The notes below the pieces were generated by a model. That model did not search any database. It was not told the DNA's origin and was given only the letters and a program-made list of their open reading frames with translations. A program made the translations under genes and the position numbers. A stretch of 8,569 nucleotides of DNA, taken from assembly GCA_902766265.1 (NCBI GenBank), contig CACXCY010000179.1:1-8569 (forward strand), given 5' to 3'. This document shows, piece by piece, positions 1 to 6,030 of the stretch (the first letter of the stretch is position 1; every line of letters begins with the position of its first letter). The stretch comes from an uncultured Bacteroidota bacterium (GTDB lineage Bacteria > Bacteroidota > Bacteroidia > Bacteroidales > P3).

Positions 1-61
1 CCAGAAGGTCTTCTTTTGTGCGTTTTCCTTGAATTATTCTCCGAATCCTTTGAGGGACGGT

Positions 62-781
62 TTAAATGTTGCAGGAGTGGTTTTCCCGGATTATCTTTTC
101 CCGTACCTCGTCATTTTCGAGGAACTCTTTGACGCGCTTGCTGTAGATTGACTCGGTGGTGAAGCTGTCGTATATTTCTTTCACCAGCTCAAGCTCCATT
201 TCGGGCATCATTGTGCTGAGCAGATAGTGTGCCAGATAGCTGTCGGGGTGGCTGTGGATGTATTCCATATTGCTTTCGACATACGCGTTGTAGAGCGTCA
301 TCACCTGCCCGTTGAGATCTGCACCTTTGACAGTGTCACCTTCGGCGTAGGCAGCAAGCATCTCGGCAGAGAGAGCCATGATTCGGTCTTCAAATTGCGT
401 GAGGTTTTTCTGGTGGTATGCGTTCAGCTCATTCAATGTCGGACATCCTTCGCAGGTCCAGTGCGGCATGTCGTTCATGTCGCCCGTGATTGAAGCATTC
501 TGGTTCTCGGTAAAGAATGGCATAACACCGCATTTGTCATTGGGATTGAACTTGATGAAGTAGGTAATTTGCGGGTCGTCGAAACCTGCCTTTAACACGG
601 CATGTTCTCCGACAAAGACGGTGCTGTCGACGAATGTGTCGGCTCCATTGACATCCTTAAAGAGATAGACACTCTTGCCGTCGGCGTTGCTGAGGTTGAG
701 CGTTACCTCAAACTGCTTTGTTTTGTTGCAGCCACAAAGCATTATCATTGTGGCGAAGATTGTAAAAACGAGTTTTTTCAT
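62..781 (-). CDS. DUF4369-domain lipoprotein without a thioredoxin domain
   Basis: A 239-residue predicted lipoprotein. Residues 1-18 form a type II signal peptide: MKK, a hydrophobic run, then lipobox L15-C16-G17-C18, with C18 the likely lipidated residue. No acidic surface-export motif follows the cysteine, so a periplasm-facing anchor is likely (inference). Residues about 23-105 resemble the beta-rich DUF4369 domain (VTLNL, GKSVYLF, DTFVDST, SITGDMND). Residues about 115-235 are helical, like the linker that in TlpA/ResA-type Bacteroidetes proteins precedes a thioredoxin domain. Here the protein stops at TAA (62-64) with no thioredoxin domain. A C110-E-G-C113-P motif sits at the domain/linker junction. 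I chose the ATG at 781 because it gives a clean lipoprotein signal; the frame is open up to 907, but that upstream part does not look coding. Substrate unknown. The family call is by eye. Bases 1-61, beyond the stop, show no recognisable gene. Confidence 0.8.
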   Translation of the reverse strand: MKKLVFTIFATMIMLCGCNKTKQFEVTLNLSNADGKSVYLFKDVNGADTFVDSTVFVGEHAVLKAGFDDPQITYFIKFNPNDKCGVMPFFTENQNASITGDMNDMPHWTCEGCPTLNELNAYHQKNLTQFEDRIMALSAEMLAAYAEGDTVKGADLNGQVMTLYNAYVESNMEYIHSHPDSYLAHYLLSTMMPEMELELVKEIYDSFTTESIYSKRVKEFLENDEVREKIIRENHSCNI

Positions 782-879
782 GATATGGTTATTATGATTT
801 TTAATGTTCGGCAACCGATGAATTGGCGATGCTGTAAATGACGATACCCGCGTAGACCAATTAATAATCCAAAAGCACC

Positions 880-1009
880 CCACACATAACGTGCTGCAAA
901 GGTACAAAAAGTTCTTTAAACATCAGTTATTTGTTGTTCGATTCCGATACGTCGAAAACAACAATGATTACAATTACAAACAGTTATTAATCAAGAATGT
1001 TATGTGTGG
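880..1009. repeat. 11-bp inverted repeat in the divergent promoter region
   Basis: CCACACATAAC at 880-890 is the exact reverse complement of GTTATGTGTGG at 999-1009, with 108 bases between the arms. A shorter pair, TTAATAA (861-867) and TTATTAA (984-990), sits just inside or outside the same arms. The left arm lies where transcription from the minus promoter would start; the right arm is 56 bases upstream of the plus -7 box. It could be a pair of operator half-sites or coincidence. Confidence 0.4.
897..904 (-). promoter_or_regulatory. Bacteroidetes -7 box for the lipoprotein gene
   Basis: The minus strand reads TACCTTTG, an exact match to the Bacteroidetes -7 consensus TAnnTTTG. It lies about 115 bases before the chosen ATG. 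No convincing -33 TTTG is seen at the usual spacing, so the call rests on the -7 box and its location. Confidence 0.5.
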
Positions 1010-1065
1010 CGTTCCTTTTGGTGCCCTCAAAAACAATTTGACGGGCAGGATATGCAAAAAAATGT

Positions 1066-1073
1066 TATCTTTG
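1066..1073 (+). promoter_or_regulatory. Bacteroidetes -7 box for pgi
   Basis: TATCTTTG matches TAnnTTTG exactly and is followed by the pgi ATG 26 bases later, giving a short leader. A TTTG at 1037-1040 is 25 bases upstream, longer than the usual spacing of about 19-21, so the -33 element is doubtful. Confidence 0.55.
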
Positions 1074-1099
1074 CAAATTCAAACAATAAACTTTACACC

Positions 1100-2407
1100 A
1101 TGGAAACTCTGACCATTGACATTGAACACATAAAGAGGTTCGTCACCAAGAGCGAGCTGAACAAACAGGCCAAAGCGGCCGCTGAAGCCAGAAAAACACT
1201 GCTCTCCGGCAAGGGCGCAGGTAGCGATTTCCTGGGATGGGTCGACCTGCCGGCAAAGACAACCACGCGCATCACCTCGCGCATCCGCAACGAGGTGGAC
1301 CGTCTCTCGGCCATCTCCGAATACGTTGTGGTGGTCGGCATTGGCGGCTCCTATCTCGGTGCCCGTGCCGTTATCGACGCCTTCCAGCATCGTGCCGCTT
1401 TCGGGCAGGGGTACCCCTATATCCTCTACGCCGGCCACACGCTCAGCGAGGACTACTACCATTGGCTGATGGAGATTCTGGCAACGGTGGACTACTCCGT
1501 CGTCGTCATCTCCAAGTCGGGCACCACTACCGAGCCCGCCGTAGCGTTCCGCCTGCTGAAGAAAAACCTCGAACGGCGCTATGGGGTGCACGGTGCCGCC
1601 CAGCGTATCGTCGCCATTACCGACCAAAATCGCGGCGCTCTCCACGATATCGCCTTGCAGAAGGGCTACTCCTCCTTCGTCATTCCCGACAACGTGGGTG
1701 GCCGCTTCTCGGTGCTCACGCCTGTGGGACTCCTGCCTATCGCTATGACGGGACTGGATATCGACTCTCTCCTAAGTGGCGCGCGCCACATGCGGAAGGT
1801 CTGTCTCGCAAGCGACAGTATCGAGGAGAATCCGGCTCTCCTATATGCCGCCGTGCGCAACGCTCTCTACCAGAAAGGCCGCCAGGTGGAGATGATGGTC
1901 AACTTCGCCCCCAACCTCAGAACCATCAGCGAATGGTGGAAACAACTCTATGGCGAGAGCGAAGGAAAGGAAGGCAAAGGAATTCTGCCGCACAGTTTGA
2001 GTTTCACCACCGACCTCCATTCTATGGGGCAGTACGTGCAGCAGGGACAGCGCATCATGTTCGAGACCGTGCTCAGCATCCAGAAACCGCACCATCGCGT
2101 CGCCATTCCGGTCGACAAGCAGAACCTCGACGGGCTCAATTATCTTGCCGATAAGTCGCTCACCGAAATCAACCACTGCGCCGAGCAGGGTACCGTGCTG
2201 GCTCACGAAAAAGGCGGCGTCCCCGTGATGCGCATCGAGCTGCCCAAAATCGACGAAGCAACGTTGGGACAACTCATCTATATGTTCGAGTTCGCTTGCG
2301 GCGTGAGCGGCTACATGCTTGGTGTCAACCCCTTTGACCAACCCGGTGTGGAGGCCTACAAAAACAATATGTTTGCCCTTCTTGGCAAACCTGGTTACAG
2401 CATCTGA
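1100..2407 (+). CDS. pgi: Glucose-6-phosphate isomerase
   Basis: A 435-residue cytoplasmic enzyme that interconverts glucose 6-phosphate and fructose 6-phosphate in glycolysis and gluconeogenesis. The length fits the shorter Bacillus-like bacterial form rather than the E. coli form of about 550 residues. Visible motifs in order: GIGGSYLGARA (about 80-90), the phosphate-binding SKSGTTTEP (138-146), the first family signature NVGGRFSVLTPVG (about 198-210), the catalytic region GESEGK with the likely base E286, H307 in TTDLHSMGQ, and the second signature PFDQPGVEAYK ending in K421. All expected active-site residues are present. The frame is open upstream to an ATG at 1004, but the promoter at 1066-1073 lies inside that extension and METLTIDIEH is a normal Pgi start, so 1100 is preferred. 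It is monocistronic, with its own promoter and the terminator at 2433-2464. Confidence 0.97.
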   Translation: METLTIDIEHIKRFVTKSELNKQAKAAAEARKTLLSGKGAGSDFLGWVDLPAKTTTRITSRIRNEVDRLSAISEYVVVVGIGGSYLGARAVIDAFQHRAAFGQGYPYILYAGHTLSEDYYHWLMEILATVDYSVVVISKSGTTTEPAVAFRLLKKNLERRYGVHGAAQRIVAITDQNRGALHDIALQKGYSSFVIPDNVGGRFSVLTPVGLLPIAMTGLDIDSLLSGARHMRKVCLASDSIEENPALLYAAVRNALYQKGRQVEMMVNFAPNLRTISEWWKQLYGESEGKEGKGILPHSLSFTTDLHSMGQYVQQGQRIMFETVLSIQKPHHRVAIPVDKQNLDGLNYLADKSLTEINHCAEQGTVLAHEKGGVPVMRIELPKIDEATLGQLIYMFEFACGVSGYMLGVNPFDQPGVEAYKNNMFALLGKPGYSI

Positions 2408-2432
2408 CCCTCAGCAACGTTTGGTACATTAT

Positions 2433-2464
2433 AAAAGGGTGTCTCGTTATGAGGCACCCTTTTT
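2433..2464. terminator. Bidirectional stem-loop terminator between pgi and ssb
   Basis: A 13-bp stem, 2433-2445 with 2451-2463, encloses a five-base loop (GTTAT). On the plus strand every position pairs, counting one U-G pair (2442/2454), and the stem runs into a five-T tract (2460-2464). Read from the minus strand the same position becomes an A/C mismatch, and the T tract is four bases. It therefore fits best as the pgi terminator while also able to stop transcription from ssb. It lies between the two convergent stop codons. Confidence 0.88.
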
Positions 2465-2509
2465 CATTGTCAAGTAAGAAATCTTTGGGTTTGATAATCT
2501 CCGCACAGG

Positions 2510-2965
2510 TTAGAACGGCAGGTCGCCCAGGGGCTCCGTCTCGTCGTTCAGGATGTTGGCATAGGGGTCGTGGTTCTGGTTCGTGTTGTTCTCTTCGGAA
2601 CGGTTGCGGTTGCCCAGCACGGTGAAGTTTTCAGCCACCACCTCGGTAATATAGCGCTTGTTGCCCTCGCGGTCCTCCCACGAACGGGATTGCAGCTTGC
2701 CCTCTATGTAGACCTGCGTGCTTTTGTGGAGAATCCTCTCGGCGATGTCGGCCAACCCGCGCCAGCACACTACGTTGTGCCAGTCGGTTTGCTCTATGCG
2801 TTCACCGTCGCGACCGCGACGCACCTCGGTGGTAGCCAGCGGGAAAGTGGCTTTCTTGACCACTGACGGCGTGCCGTCTTCGCGGCGTGTTTCCTGCGGG
2901 AAGGTAATGATTTCGGGGTCTTTGCCTAAATTTCCTACCAAAATAACTTTGTTCAGTCCAATCAT
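2510..2965 (-). CDS. ssb: Single-stranded DNA-binding protein
   Basis: A 151-residue protein that coats single-stranded DNA during replication, recombination and repair. It begins MIGLNKVILVGNLGKDPE, the standard SSB start. The OB fold covers residues about 4-117, with aromatic DNA-contact candidates W62, W68 and W96, and the blocks TDWHNVVCW, VYIEGKLQSRSW and TEVVAENF. A short Asn-rich linker (about 120-135) leads to the partner-binding tip ending GDLPF. The loop around residues 24-38 is longer than in many SSBs. It is the last gene of the minus-strand cluster, 49 bases after mutY. A -7 box in that gap (3007-3014) could give ssb extra transcription independent of mutY. Confidence 0.96.
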   Translation of the reverse strand: MIGLNKVILVGNLGKDPEIITFPQETRREDGTPSVVKKATFPLATTEVRRGRDGERIEQTDWHNVVCWRGLADIAERILHKSTQVYIEGKLQSRSWEDREGNKRYITEVVAENFTVLGNRNRSEENNTNQNHDPYANILNDETEPLGDLPF

Positions 2966-3006
2966 GATGCGAATGTGTGATGTTAGTAATTACGTTAAAG
3001 TTGACG

Positions 3007-3014
3007 CAAAGATA
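3007..3014 (-). promoter_or_regulatory. Bacteroidetes -7 box for ssb at the mutY stop
   Basis: The minus strand reads TATCTTTG, an exact TAnnTTTG match, in the context GTATCTTTGC. It begins directly after the mutY stop codon (3015-3017) and lies about 41 bases before the ssb ATG. Any -33 element would fall inside the mutY coding end; none is obvious there. Confidence 0.5.
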
Positions 3015-4106
3015 CTACTTTTTTCCGAATGGTGCGGGAGATTTTTTGCACATTGATGACAAATATCTGTCTATCAAACGCGATATGGGCAGCTTTTTTA
3101 ACCCTTCTGCGGTATAGGGCTTATCATTCCTTATATTCGGAGTGCTGTCTTCGGGCAAAATCGCATGGATAAAGGTGGCGTGGATGGTGCGGTGCGTAAG
3201 CTTGTGGTCGAGGGAAAACGCCACTTCTGCCTTTGTCGCGGGAGTGACGTGCAGCGAGCTGAAAAACGTGTTGTTCTGCTGTTGCAGTTCTTCGTCGGAG
3301 AGGGGGTGGTCGGCCTCCAGAAGGGGGAACTCGTACAACCCGCGCCAGATGTCGCTCCCTGTGCGTTGATGCAGCAGCGTCAGCGTCTGTCCGTCGCTTC
3401 GCCACTCCAGATGATAATAGTAGAACCAGCGTTCTTTGACGGCCGTTGCGGCTGCTTTTACGGGCAGCAAGGCGACCCTGTCCTCACGTCGTGCGACGCA
3501 TTCTTGACGGAAGATGCACGTTTCGCAGTTCACCGGCACCGGTTTGCAGTAGATGGAGCCGAAATCCATCATCGCTTGGTTGAAGAGGTCGGGACGGCGA
3601 CGGTCGATGAGGTGTTGCAGCAACTGCTCGAACTCTTTGTAGGCCGCATCGGTCCCGATGGGTGTGCTGATGCCGTAGAGACGCGCTACCAGACGATAGA
3701 CGTTGCCGTCGATTACAGGATATGGAAGACGGTAGGCAAACGAGGCAATAGCCGCCGCCGTGTAGCGTCCCACGCCTTTCAGCTTCAGGATGCCTTCATA
3801 GGTGTCCGGAAAGCGGCCATCCAGCTCGGTGGCGATGTATTGTGCGGCAGCGTGCAGATTGCGTGCCCGCGAGTAATATCCCAACCCCTGCCACAGTTTC
3901 AGCACCTCCTGTTCGCTGGCGGCAGCCAAATCGCACACCGTGGGGAAAGTCTCCACAAAACGCAGATAGTAGGAGGTTCCCTGTTCGATGCGCGTCTGCT
4001 GCAAGATGATTTCAGAGAGCCATATCTTGTAGGCGTCGCTGGTAACCCGCCAGGGTAGCGACCGCCCGTTCTCGCTGTACCAATCTATGATTTTCTTGCT
4101 GAACAT
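3015..4106 (-). CDS. mutY: Adenine DNA glycosylase MutY
   Basis: A 363-residue base-excision repair enzyme that removes adenine mispaired with 8-oxoguanine. The N-terminal catalytic half contains SEIILQQTR with catalytic E32, the helix-hairpin-helix LKGVGRYTAAAIASFAY (about 108-125), and VIDGNVYRLVARL with catalytic D133. The iron-sulfur ligands C187, C194, C197 and C203 have the C-x6-C-x2-C-x5-C spacing expected of MutY. The C-terminal half (about 225-350) is the NUDIX-like 8-oxoguanine recognition domain, with DIWRGLYEFP and a DHKLTHRTIHATF segment. Length and residues indicate a complete, functional enzyme. It follows the radical SAM gene after 19 bases and precedes ssb. Linkage of mutY to ssb is familiar in Bacteroidetes. 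SSB and MutY both work on damaged or replicating DNA, but co-function beyond co-transcription is inference. Confidence 0.97.
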   Translation of the reverse strand: MFSKKIIDWYSENGRSLPWRVTSDAYKIWLSEIILQQTRIEQGTSYYLRFVETFPTVCDLAAASEQEVLKLWQGLGYYSRARNLHAAAQYIATELDGRFPDTYEGILKLKGVGRYTAAAIASFAYRLPYPVIDGNVYRLVARLYGISTPIGTDAAYKEFEQLLQHLIDRRRPDLFNQAMMDFGSIYCKPVPVNCETCIFRQECVARREDRVALLPVKAAATAVKERWFYYYHLEWRSDGQTLTLLHQRTGSDIWRGLYEFPLLEADHPLSDEELQQQNNTFFSSLHVTPATKAEVAFSLDHKLTHRTIHATFIHAILPEDSTPNIRNDKPYTAEGLKKLPISRLIDRYLSSMCKKSPAPFGKK

Positions 4107-4112
4107 CCCTTT

Positions 4113-4125
4113 AGAAACGGTTTCT
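4113..4125. repeat. 13-base palindrome filling the radical SAM-mutY gap
   Basis: AGAAACGGTTTCT is a perfect odd palindrome (AGAAAC, G, GTTTCT). It occupies most of the 19-base gap, directly next to the radical SAM stop codon and seven bases from the mutY ATG. In mRNA it could form a five-base-pair stem with a three-base loop. It is too weak and lacks a T tract, so it is not a terminator. Confidence 0.4.
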
Positions 4126-5058
4126 TCACACCCTTAACTGCATACCGGCGCGAAGTGTGTCGACTTTGAAATCGAAAACACTGCGCATCTCGCCAGCCAT
4201 ACCGAAACCGCATTGTTCGCATACTCCGGCGCTCTTACCGGGGCATTCATCGAGGCGGGTGCCGTCGGTAAGGATAAAGTTCGACACCCAGCACTGCTTC
4301 TCGAAGCGGTTGGTTTTCATCAGGCGCAAGCCGGAGATGGAGTTCATAATGGGGAATCCCTGTCGCTTGAGGCCGATGATAATGTCGATGGTGTCGGCGC
4401 GACGCTGCCAGTCGAGGAACAGATGCTCGGTGCCGCGATAGGGAGTGTGGAAACTAAAGGAAACCTGCTGCAGATGGGGGTTCTGCGCCACATAGCGCAC
4501 CACCTGCTCCACATCAGTATAGTTGCGGTTGTTGATGGTCATGTTGACACTGACGGCAGGGTGGTTGCTGCGAGCCACATTCTCCTCCAAACGGGCAAAA
4601 GCGCCCTCTCCGCGGATATCGTCGTGCACCGCACCAATGCCGTCAACGCTCACCCAGATGCTGTCGGCCAAACTGTCGCCGAAAGGTTGCTGCGCATTTG
4701 TGGTAATGGTGCAGGAATAGAACCCAATCTCTTTGGCCAGCAGTATCAAATCGTTGACCGTAAGCGTGCGTTCGCCTGTCCGACCACGCCAGAGGGTAGG
4801 TTCTCCCCCTTCAAAATCTACGAAACGCGACCCTTGTTGGTAGGAGTACGTCAGTTCGTCGTGTATCTGTTCGTACGACTTGCTGAGAGGCGTGCCGTCT
4901 GTAGCGTTCTGTGCCAATGCGCAGTGGCGACAATGCAAATTGCATGCGTCGGTGATAAAGAGTACCGTCTGCAGCGGCTTGCGGCGCCCCAGAAAACGGG
5001 CGCGGGCAAACCATGAGGCGAGGTAGCAGAGTTTGGATAATCGGCTGGAATGCGACAT
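4126..5058 (-). CDS. Radical SAM protein with C-terminal cysteine cluster
   Basis: A 310-residue radical SAM enzyme. C39-x3-C43-x2-C46 in ITDACNLHCRHCA binds the [4Fe-4S] cluster that cleaves S-adenosylmethionine. FEGGEPTLW (about 82-90) is the SAM-binding GGEP motif, and ITTNA and WVSVDG (about 118-140) are the next barrel strands. The C-terminal part carries four cysteines, C256, C272, C280 and C283, in a SPASM/twitch-like arrangement that may hold an auxiliary cluster. The substrate cannot be read from the sequence. MoaA-type automated names would be unsafe because the MoaA C-terminal pattern is not evident. The frame extends upstream to 5109, overlapping the HAD gene by 31 bases; I prefer the ATG at 5058, 20 bases after the HAD stop, since the extension is not family-like. 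It sits between the HAD phosphatase and mutY genes in a likely single transcript. Confidence 0.85.
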   Translation of the reverse strand: MSHSSRLSKLCYLASWFARARFLGRRKPLQTVLFITDACNLHCRHCALAQNATDGTPLSKSYEQIHDELTYSYQQGSRFVDFEGGEPTLWRGRTGERTLTVNDLILLAKEIGFYSCTITTNAQQPFGDSLADSIWVSVDGIGAVHDDIRGEGAFARLEENVARSNHPAVSVNMTINNRNYTDVEQVVRYVAQNPHLQQVSFSFHTPYRGTEHLFLDWQRRADTIDIIIGLKRQGFPIMNSISGLRLMKTNRFEKQCWVSNFILTDGTRLDECPGKSAGVCEQCGFGMAGEMRSVFDFKVDTLRAGMQLRV

Positions 5059-5078
5059 AACGTGTGGCAGTGTTGGAG

Positions 5079-5939
5079 TTAGTGGTTTTGTAGTTGGCGC
5101 ACATCCCACTCGGCTTTGATTTTTCGGAGGATGTGTTGCACCACGTTTTCAAGTTCGGAGTGTTCGCTGTAGTCGGCCAGACAGGTGAAGTTGACCCTCC
5201 CCTCGTGGATGAGGCGTAGGGAGGTGTCGCGGTGGTTTGGGTCGCGATAAACGGCAATGGCGTGTCCGCCATTGGTTTTGGTCATCTTCATGCTGGGGAT
5301 GTCGGTCTCTCCGTCGCCGAAGTATATCATGCGGCGAAACGGCACAGGGCGTTCCTCTTCGGGCACGAAACGGTTGATTTTCGTGTTGTCGCTCACTTCG
5401 TGAATGCCTTTGTTTATCTTGAACAGGAACTGCGTTTTGGCTGTGTAGTCCACCGCTACGGCGGGCCAATAGGCGATGCCGTCCACATCGTAGAGGTAGG
5501 AACTGGCGAAGATGTCCTCAAACTCGTTGGCGATAGGGGTGCCCTCTATCATCTCCTTGAGGCCGGAAGAGTTGATGTAGTGTTTCACCTGCAGCCCCAG
5601 TGAGCGGCCATAGGCGTTGATGCGCCAGAACCAATCCGTCACCCCTGGGAAGAGGTCCACCATCGCACCGAAACGCTGGAATGACTCACGCCGCAGAGAT
5701 ATGCCACTTGCGCGGGCGGCCTGCAGCATGTTGTACATGTAGCAGAGTATGTTGTTGGCGTCGTTCTGTTGTGCCAACTCGTGGTTTTTGCGCCAGAATT
5801 CCTCCTTGTTGCGCCCGATGGCCTGTATGAAGCCGAATTCCTGCATGTTGCCAGGCGACAAGGTGCCGTCGAAGTCGTATACCAGTGCGGCTATCGGCAG
5901 AGTATTCTCCAGTGTAGGTGATTCCTGATTATCAGTCAT
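5079..5939 (-). CDS. HAD-superfamily phosphatase-like hydrolase
   Basis: A 286-residue haloacid dehalogenase-superfamily protein, probably a cytoplasmic phosphatase. Motif I is VYDFDGTLSPG with nucleophile D22 and acid/base D24. Motif II is YINSSGL (about 121-127). A lysine for motif III is probably in TAKTQFLFKINKG (168-177). Motif IV is IYFGDGETDIPSM with D209 and D213 for magnesium. A helical cap of about 75-90 residues lies between motifs I and II, loosely like phosphoserine-phosphatase-type C1 caps, but substrate residues are not recognised, so no symbol is given. The ATG at 5939 is chosen because the -7 box at 5960-5967 lies inside the open extension to 6014. It is the first gene of the cluster, 20 bases before the radical SAM gene, so the two may act in one pathway (inference). 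Confidence 0.88.
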   Translation of the reverse strand: MTDNQESPTLENTLPIAALVYDFDGTLSPGNMQEFGFIQAIGRNKEEFWRKNHELAQQNDANNILCYMYNMLQAARASGISLRRESFQRFGAMVDLFPGVTDWFWRINAYGRSLGLQVKHYINSSGLKEMIEGTPIANEFEDIFASSYLYDVDGIAYWPAVAVDYTAKTQFLFKINKGIHEVSDNTKINRFVPEEERPVPFRRMIYFGDGETDIPSMKMTKTNGGHAIAVYRDPNHRDTSLRLIHEGRVNFTCLADYSEHSELENVVQHILRKIKAEWDVRQLQNH

Positions 5940-5959
5940 TGTTCTTCGTTTAGAATTTG

Positions 5960-5967
5960 CAAAGGTA
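5960..5967 (-). promoter_or_regulatory. Bacteroidetes -7 box for the HAD-radical SAM-mutY cluster
   Basis: The minus strand reads TACCTTTG, matching TAnnTTTG exactly, 20 bases before the HAD ATG. It is the only good promoter candidate for the first three genes of the cluster. No TTTG is found at a normal -33 distance. Confidence 0.6.
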
Positions 5968-5998
5968 CGAAAAAAAACTATTATTCGAGAAATGTTCG

Positions 5999-6006
5999 TA
6001 TTTTTG
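5999..6006 (+). promoter_or_regulatory. Bacteroidetes -7 box for the TPR gene and purD
   Basis: TATTTTTG matches TAnnTTTG and lies 24 bases before the TPR-gene ATG, the same geometry as at pgi. It is back to back with the minus-strand box at 5960-5967, only 31 bases away, so the two upstream promoter regions overlap. No clear -33 TTTG. Confidence 0.5.
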
Positions 6007-6030
6007 CAGTTCAATTACAATGCACCCATC

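Larger units (their letters stand above)
782..1099. other. Divergent promoter region between lipoprotein gene and pgi
   Basis: These 318 bases hold no convincing gene; short frames crossing them are extensions of the two flanking genes. The stretch is more AT-rich than its neighbours. It contains one Bacteroidetes -7 box on each strand (897-904 minus, 1066-1073 plus) and an 11-base inverted repeat, 880-890 with 999-1009. The lipoprotein transcript would have a leader of roughly 100 bases and the pgi transcript one of about 20 bases. Confidence 0.7.

Noticed and set aside
1..61. Continuation of the lipoprotein past its stop into a thioredoxin domain
   Set aside because: The minus-strand frames past the stop give basic, non-thioredoxin sequence (for example PQRIRRIIQGKR); no WCxxC is visible in the 61 bases available.
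1237..2154. Plus-strand frame open for 305 codons inside pgi
   Set aside because: Arg/Pro-rich out-of-frame translation of pgi with no recognisable domain; a composition artefact.
3165..4058. Plus-strand frame open for 297 codons opposite mutY
   Set aside because: Fully antisense to mutY, whose catalytic and iron-sulfur residues are all intact; no motifs of its own.
4213..5016. Plus-strand frame open for 267 codons opposite the radical SAM gene
   Set aside because: Antisense to a gene with clear motifs; the translation has no family-like features.
4126..5109. Longer radical SAM start at 5109
   Set aside because: It would overlap the HAD gene by 31 bases and adds 17 residues with no family character; the ATG at 5058 gives normal operon spacing.
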